Shown here one piece after another: positions 22,670 to 27,337 of a DNA stretch of 27,337 bases (position 1 is its first letter; the number at the start of each line of letters is the position of its first letter). Origin of the DNA: MGR-bin208 sp043779285 (GTDB lineage: Bacteria > Bacteroidota > Bacteroidia > Chitinophagales > Chitinophagaceae); contig JAYWEL010000075.1 of NCBI GenBank assembly GCA_043779285.1, positions 1-27,337 of the forward strand. The letters are read 5' to 3'. Below the pieces are notes generated by a model. That model saw only the letters and a program-made list of their open reading frames with translations, did no database searches and was not told the origin of the DNA. A program made the translations under genes and the position numbers.

Positions 22670-23748
22670 AGAACTACGGTGATAATATCGACAAAGCTGT
22701 TGCTGCCAGGGAAGGCGAAGCTCCCGATATTCATCAGCTAAAAAAATATTTATATTCAGCATTACCCGGTTTTGACGGAGAACTTTTCATTGAACAATTT
22801 CCCGGAGGATATTCTAATCTTACTTTTTTATTAAAAACTTCCGGCAAAGAATATGTATTGCGCAAACCGCCTGATGGTGCCAATATTAAATCGGCACATG
22901 ATATGGGCAGGGAGTTCAATGTACTATCCACATTAAAGCCGGTCTACAAACCAATACCGGCTCCCATTTTATTTTGTGAAGATGAATCTGTTATTGGTTC
23001 GCCATTTTATATCATGGAAAGAATGAAAGGAATTATATTAAGAAACAGAATTCCAAATGGCATGGATCTTTCTCCGTCAATAATGAAATCTATTTCAGAG
23101 TCTGCCGTAGATAATTTAACGGCATTGCATTCCATTGATTTAGAAAAAACCGGGTTGATCAATATGGGAAAACCGGAAGGTTATATTCAACGCCAGGTGG
23201 AGGGATGGATAAAAAGATATTTTGCTGCTGAAACAGATTACATTGAAGCCATGAATAACACGGCCGAATGGATGCAGACAAATATGCCACAGGATGGAAC
23301 ACCTGCTTTTATTCACAACGATTATAAATATGATAACCTGGTACTTGATCCGAAAAACTTAAACAACATTATAGCTGTATTGGATTGGGAAATGGCGACT
23401 GTAGGAGATCCATTGATGGACCTGGGTACTTCACTCGGATATTGGGGCGAAACGAATGATCATGATGCTTTGAAGCCATTCAATCTTACCTGGCTTGCCG
23501 GCAACCTTACAAGGGAAGAAGTAGTACAGCGTTATGCGACAGTAAAAAATATTCCTGTTCCTGATATGTTGTTTTACTATGTATTTGGATCATTTAAAAT
23601 CGGGGTGATTGTACAACAGATTTATGCCCGCTATAAAAAAGGATTTACCAAAGACGAACGTTTTGCCTCATTAATTCATGTGTTGAATGCATGTGCAGTC
23701 AATGCACAAAAAGCAATGAGCTATAAACGCATCAGTAATTTTTATTAA
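22666..23748 (+). CDS. APH-family phosphotransferase, ACAD10/11 kinase-domain-like
   Basis: The 360-residue kinase has nucleotide-binding features of aminoglycoside phosphotransferase-like enzymes: GGYSNLTF (Gly-rich loop, about 47-54), VLRKPP with Lys67, Glu83 in GREF, the catalytic loop HNDYKYDN (His217-Asn224), and the Mg-binding DWEMATVGDP (Asp240). It starts with TTG at 22666, overlapping the TGA of the preceding gene (TTGA), because no in-frame ATG exists before the conserved N-terminus. It belongs with the kinase domains found fused to ACAD10/11, and with LvaA, which phosphorylate a hydroxyl on 4-hydroxyacyl-CoA. An aminoglycoside resistance role is unlikely given the operon. Confidence 0.87.
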   Translation: MKNYGDNIDKAVAAREGEAPDIHQLKKYLYSALPGFDGELFIEQFPGGYSNLTFLLKTSGKEYVLRKPPDGANIKSAHDMGREFNVLSTLKPVYKPIPAPILFCEDESVIGSPFYIMERMKGIILRNRIPNGMDLSPSIMKSISESAVDNLTALHSIDLEKTGLINMGKPEGYIQRQVEGWIKRYFAAETDYIEAMNNTAEWMQTNMPQDGTPAFIHNDYKYDNLVLDPKNLNNIIAVLDWEMATVGDPLMDLGTSLGYWGETNDHDALKPFNLTWLAGNLTREEVVQRYATVKNIPVPDMLFYYVFGSFKIGVIVQQIYARYKKGFTKDERFASLIHVLNACAVNAQKAMSYKRISNFY

Positions 23749-23771
23749 AATAATTTACATAAAACAAAAGC

Positions 23772-24674
23772 ATGCAACTGAAATTAAGCGACATTAAAAA
23801 TGTATTGATACTTGGCAGTGGAACTCTAGGGTTGCGTATCGGATTGCAATCAGCTATCAGCGGAATGAATACGGTGATCTATGATATTCATGAAGAAACA
23901 TTTACCTCTGCAAAAAAAATACAGTCATCCATTCTTAAAAACCTGGGGGAAAGAAATATCATTTCAACGGAAGAAGCAGAAACAGCAAAAAACAGGATTT
24001 CATTTACAACTGATGCGATAAAAGCCGCAACAGATGCCGATTTTGTTAGCGAATCAGTGGTGGAAGATCTGGCAATAAAGAAGAAAGTCTGGGCTCAGTT
24101 TGCAAGAATTTGTCCGGCGCATACAGTATTCACTACTAACACATCCTATTTAATGCCTTCCCAATTTGCAGAAGAAACAGGCAGACCAGAACGATTTTGT
24201 TCGTTCCATTTTCACGATGTATTTTTTGCCAATGTCGTTGACATTATGCCACACTCCGGAACTGAACAATGGGTTGTTGATTTATTGATGGAAATGGGAA
24301 GAAAATTAAATCAGACCTCCGTATTTGTAAAGAAGGAATCACCTGGATATATTTTTAATGCCATGCTGGTTTCATTGATTGGTGCTGCTGGTGCATTGGT
24401 TACTCATGATATTGCAAGCATTGAAGACGTGGACCGCTCCTGGATGGGAAATTTTAAAATGGAGAGAGGGCCTTTTGGAATTCTTGATGTGATTGGATTG
24501 GAAACAGTTTGGCATATAACCAATTCAATGAATGATACAAAAAGTAAACAATTCGCAGCATTATTAAAAACCTATGTCGATGCAGGGAAATTGGGTATAA
24601 AAACCGGTGAAGGATTTTATACATATCCGAATGCAGCATTTCAACGTGAAGGATTTGTGAATGGAGGAAAATAA
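23772..24674 (+). CDS. 3-hydroxyacyl-CoA dehydrogenase
   Basis: The 300-residue protein shows the NAD-binding VLILGSGTLGLRIG (about 11-24), an acidic residue at the end of the second strand (VIYDIHEE), the ESVVEDLAIKKKVW helix, TNTSYLMPS, and the active-site His segment FHFHDV (about 145-150). The C-terminal all-helical domain includes DRSWMGNFKMERGPFGILD, where FMxRGPFxLxD-like sequence is common to the family, and KTGEGFYTYP. It oxidises a 3-hydroxyacyl-CoA to the 3-ketoacyl-CoA in beta-oxidation. It lies 23 bp after the kinase gene. Together with the two dehydrogenases it suggests conversion of an enoyl or 4-phosphoacyl intermediate into a beta-oxidation substrate. Confidence 0.9.
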   Translation: MQLKLSDIKNVLILGSGTLGLRIGLQSAISGMNTVIYDIHEETFTSAKKIQSSILKNLGERNIISTEEAETAKNRISFTTDAIKAATDADFVSESVVEDLAIKKKVWAQFARICPAHTVFTTNTSYLMPSQFAEETGRPERFCSFHFHDVFFANVVDIMPHSGTEQWVVDLLMEMGRKLNQTSVFVKKESPGYIFNAMLVSLIGAAGALVTHDIASIEDVDRSWMGNFKMERGPFGILDVIGLETVWHITNSMNDTKSKQFAALLKTYVDAGKLGIKTGEGFYTYPNAAFQREGFVNGGK

Positions 24675-24789
24675 CAGGTCTTCTATTTTTTTTAATATTA
24701 ATTATTATTTAAAGACAAAAGTTTAATAAAATATCTCTTTGCGCCTTTGCAGTTTATCGCCTTTGTGTAAAACAAATCAAATAAAAAAA

Positions 24790-26595
24790 ATGACAAAGCA
24801 ATATATAAGTATGGATAATCTTCGTTTTCTCTTGTACGAAGTACATGGAATTCAGGACCTGCTTCATTATAAACGATATGAACACATTGGCGGAATCGAT
24901 GAAATAGACATGCTGATAAATTCGGCCAAAGCAATTGCGGATAAGGAAATGTTTCCTTTTTTTAAAACGATGGACGAAAATCCGGTGGTATACAGGGATG
25001 GAATGATCCGTTCTCATCCCCAATTGAAAAATGTTTTTATTGCCATGGCAGATGCGGATTGGTTCAGTTCACTTTCTTCTTTGGAGCACGGCGGCATGCA
25101 ATTGCCTTTCATGCTGTATTCGGCTGCCCACCTAATTTTTGAAGCAGCTAACAGTAGTGCACAGGGTTATATTGGTGTTTCTACCGGGGCTTTGGAATTG
25201 ATTGAAAAATTTGCCAGTAAAGAATTGAATGATGCCTATCTGCCAAAAATGTTTGAAGGAAAATGGCAGGGCACCATGGCACTTACAGAACCACAAGCGG
25301 GTAGTTCTTTATCTGATATTGCTACTTCTGCTAATCCAACGGATAATGGATATCATGAAATAGTCGGACAGAAAATTTTTATTTCTGGTGGAGAACATGA
25401 GGCCTGCGAAAATTTTGTTCATTTAACCCTGGCAAGAATAAAAGGTGCTCCGGCTGGAACAAAAGGCATTTCACTTTTTATCGTTCCAAAATTTATTAAA
25501 CAAAACGAAGATCTGTTGGATAATCATGTTCTCTGTGCCGGTGATTTTCAAAAACTGGGGCAAAGGGGTTATGCAACCGCTCATTTAATTTTTGGAGAGA
25601 ATGGCATCACAAAAGGATTCCTTGTGGGGGAAGCAAACAAAGGTTTATCTTATATGTTTCAAATGATGAACTCTGCCCGAATTGCAGTTGGTCAAACAGC
25701 TGCAGGCGTTGCTTCTGCGGCGTATTACGCATCCTTGTACTATGCTAATGAACGGCCACAGGGCAGGCATATTGCCAATAAGGATTTATCGCAGGAGCAG
25801 ATTTTGATTGTCAATCATGCCGATGTGAGAAGGATGTTATTGCAACAAAAATCATTTGTGGAAGGATCATTGAGCCTGGTGAATCAATGTTTGAAATATT
25901 ACGACTTGGAAAAATTAATGGATGGAGAAGAGAAAGAAAAAATGTACCTGCTCCTGGAAATTTTAACCCCCATAGTAAAAACCTATCCATCAGATGCGGG
26001 TATTGTATCGGTGAATAATGCTATGCAGATTTTAGGCGGATATGGATTTACCATGGATTTTGATCTTCAACAATATTACAGGGATATCCGCATCATGTCG
26101 ATTTACGAAGGCACATCAGGAATTCAGTCACTTGATTTATTGGGCAGAAAAATACCCATGCAGCATGGCAAAGCATTTCAGTTATTGATTACTGAAATGG
26201 AGAAAAGCGTTGCTGATGCAAGAGAATTTAGCGAATTGAATGTATATGCAGATCATTTACATACGGCTATTGAAACGTATAAATCAACCCTCCTGCATTT
26301 GCAGCAATTTGCAATGAATGGGGAGGTGGAAAAATATCTGGCTGATGCCAGTTTGTTTATGGAGATATCCGGTATTGTAACTATTGCCTGGCAATGGTTA
26401 AAGCAGGCAACAGTTGCTCAAAAAGCTATTCAAAGTAATGATACTTCAAAACAAAACTTGGCTTTTTATGAAAGTAAGATAGAGACCATGAAGTTTTTCT
26501 TTAAATATGAATTACCGAAAAATATTTCTTTGAGTATTACATTAAGGAACCCAGAAACAATTACTATCAAAGGCGAGAAGGAAGTATTGATGTAG
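24790..26595 (+). CDS. Acyl-CoA dehydrogenase, long FadE-type with C-terminal extension
   Basis: The 601-residue protein (ATG at 24790) starts with the short YISMDNLRFLLYEVHG module found at the N-terminus of long bacterial acyl-CoA dehydrogenases. The core has MALTEPQAGSSLSDIATSA, ARIAVGQTAAGVASAAYY, QILGGYGFTMDFDLQQYYRD and IMSIYEGTSGIQSLDLLGRK. The usual Glu base of this group is in YEGT. About 120 residues of helices follow, a C-terminal domain typical for 590-600 residue members. It introduces a 2,3-double bond in acyl-CoA with FAD. A 115-bp gap separates it from the HADH gene; no strong promoter is visible there, so co-transcription is likely but not certain. Confidence 0.9.
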   Translation: MTKQYISMDNLRFLLYEVHGIQDLLHYKRYEHIGGIDEIDMLINSAKAIADKEMFPFFKTMDENPVVYRDGMIRSHPQLKNVFIAMADADWFSSLSSLEHGGMQLPFMLYSAAHLIFEAANSSAQGYIGVSTGALELIEKFASKELNDAYLPKMFEGKWQGTMALTEPQAGSSLSDIATSANPTDNGYHEIVGQKIFISGGEHEACENFVHLTLARIKGAPAGTKGISLFIVPKFIKQNEDLLDNHVLCAGDFQKLGQRGYATAHLIFGENGITKGFLVGEANKGLSYMFQMMNSARIAVGQTAAGVASAAYYASLYYANERPQGRHIANKDLSQEQILIVNHADVRRMLLQQKSFVEGSLSLVNQCLKYYDLEKLMDGEEKEKMYLLLEILTPIVKTYPSDAGIVSVNNAMQILGGYGFTMDFDLQQYYRDIRIMSIYEGTSGIQSLDLLGRKIPMQHGKAFQLLITEMEKSVADAREFSELNVYADHLHTAIETYKSTLLHLQQFAMNGEVEKYLADASLFMEISGIVTIAWQWLKQATVAQKAIQSNDTSKQNLAFYESKIETMKFFFKYELPKNISLSITLRNPETITIKGEKEVLM

Positions 26596-26767
26596 AAAAT
26601 AATAATTTTCATAATAAATCAAAGGGTTTTGGTCGGGTAAGTTGGATGAAAGAAACGAGTTTAGGATTGAAGGTTGAAGGTTGAGAGTGACTATTCATTT
26701 TTTAATTATTTTAAAACATATGCAACGATATTGCTTTGAACATTGTCAGGTGTTATAAGAAGGGATA

Positions 26768-27331
26768 ATGGATTATACAAAACTTGTAAAAGAATGCATC
26801 AGAGAAATTCCTGCTGCCCAGCGGGAATTATATGAACATTTTTCAGAAACAATGATGGGCGTTTGTTACCGGTACACAAAATCTATTGCTGATGCTGAAG
26901 ATGTTTTGCAGGATGGATTTGTAAAAGTATTCAGAAGTCTTCATCAATTTAAAAACGAGGGTGAACTGGGTGGATGGATAAGAAGGATAATGGTGACAAC
27001 TGCACTCAATTTTCTAAAAAAAAAATCCCGTTACCGGCATGAATTTTCTTTTGAAAACGAAAATCTTCATCCCGTTGTTAACGACAATCCCGAATTAAAA
27101 ATTACCGGGAAAGAAGTAGCCAATTTAATTCGGCAATTGCCGGTTGGTTATCAAACCATTTTTAATCTATATGCTATTGAAGGATATAAACATGTGGAGA
27201 TTGGCCAGATGCTGGGTATTAATGAAACCACATCAAGGTCGCAATACTCAAGGGCCAGAAACCTGTTGATCAGTTGGATAGAAAATAACCACGCATTTAT
27301 CAATAAAACTGGAGCGTATGCCGGAAAATAA
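26768..27331 (+). CDS. ECF-type RNA polymerase sigma-70 factor
   Basis: The 187-residue protein carries sigma region 2 (about 25-90: YRYTKSIADAEDVLQDGFVK and VFRSLHQFKN, binding the -10 element) and region 4 (about 125-175: IRQLPVGYQTIFNLYAIEGY, KHVEIGQMLGINETTSRSQY, a helix-turn-helix ending SRARNLL). It is a short ECF factor of the Bacteroidota type, recruiting RNA polymerase to a limited set of promoters. It is separated by about 170 bp from the acyl-CoA dehydrogenase gene. Its end overlaps the start of another frame (ATG at 27318), which is where an anti-sigma or membrane partner gene often sits. Target genes are unknown. Confidence 0.92.
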   Translation: MDYTKLVKECIREIPAAQRELYEHFSETMMGVCYRYTKSIADAEDVLQDGFVKVFRSLHQFKNEGELGGWIRRIMVTTALNFLKKKSRYRHEFSFENENLHPVVNDNPELKITGKEVANLIRQLPVGYQTIFNLYAIEGYKHVEIGQMLGINETTSRSQYSRARNLLISWIENNHAFINKTGAYAGK

Positions 27332-27337
27332 ATTTGA
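27318..27337 (+). CDS. Start of a gene overlapping the sigma factor (partial)
   Basis: ATG at 27318 lies inside the last codons of the sigma factor gene, in another frame, and reads MPENKF to the window edge. Overlapping starts after short ECF sigma genes often belong to a co-transcribed partner, for example an anti-sigma factor, but six codons cannot prove it. Confidence 0.4.

Noticed and set aside
22666..23748. Aminoglycoside resistance kinase
   Set aside because: Motifs are those of the broad APH superfamily; operon context with acyl-CoA enzymes points to metabolite phosphorylation.
24735..24767. Repeated CGCCTTTG phrases before the long acyl-CoA dehydrogenase gene
   Set aside because: Only two short copies without symmetry; could be chance or part of a dispersed AT-rich leader, not enough to call a regulatory element.
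26596..26767. Possible small RNA or gene before the sigma factor
   Set aside because: Only a short GAAGGTT direct repeat and AT-rich DNA; no hairpin with T-run or convincing frame.

Overview
The window looks like a chromosomal segment of a Bacteroidota bacterium, most likely from the Chitinophagaceae or a close relative. Four things point there. The DNA is AT-rich and Shine-Dalgarno sites are weak or absent. TAnnTTTG-type -7 promoter elements precede several genes. The gene set is typical: a Bacteroidota-type OstA/MlaD/amidase/LptD envelope cluster, HutH/HutU histidine degradation and a small ECF sigma factor. Small GIY-YIG nucleases next to palindromic repeats also fit. The family assignment is an inference; no rRNA is present to fix it.

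Layout. Positions 1-354 hold the C-terminal end of an NhaD-type Na+/H+ antiporter. Positions 358-6847 are an envelope-biogenesis block: a minus-strand run amidase > MlaD-like > OstA-like, diverging from a plus-strand LptD-like barrel. Positions 6844-8880 are a minus-strand trio (ung > GNAT > plsC-like). A tRNA-Arg(TCT) with its own intrinsic terminator follows on the minus strand (8949-9051). Positions 9145-13313 are a hut locus (hutH, hutU) with a small GIY-YIG nuclease gene and a 2.3-copy array of ~135-bp repeats lodged between the two enzymes. hutU carries two in-frame GC-rich palindromic inserts and has a third palindrome plus a vestigial second C-terminal tail just behind it. An EamA-type transporter (minus) closes this part.

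The least understood region is 14215-20586. A seven-to-eight-gene minus-strand cluster (18473 down to 14441) encodes three small paralogs (each apparently two copies of a beta-alpha-beta unit), a Lys/Glu/Arg-rich helix, a membrane-anchored OmpA-domain protein split by an in-frame stop, a PH-like protein and a 322-residue protein of unknown function. Identical 22-bp sequences, each containing a tandem GAGTACAAAT decamer, lie beyond both ends of the cluster. The copy at the 5' end overlaps a candidate -33/-7 promoter. A divergent gene (18590) encodes a helix-turn-helix-like N-terminus with a large helical C-terminal region and is a candidate regulator. A terminator hairpin sits after the first gene, so later genes may be under attenuation. 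Downstream, a secreted protein built of 23-residue repeats is also broken by a single in-frame stop. This cluster is the best candidate for an undescribed system.

Positions 20689-26595 form a plus-strand catabolic operon: SDR, ACAD10/11-like acyl-CoA dehydrogenase, APH-family kinase, 3-hydroxyacyl-CoA dehydrogenase and a long FadE-type acyl-CoA dehydrogenase. The kinase plus dehydrogenase pairing matches the logic of 4-hydroxyacyl-CoA degradation (Pseudomonas lva pathway; animal ACAD10/11). An ECF sigma factor and the first codons of an overlapping gene end the window.
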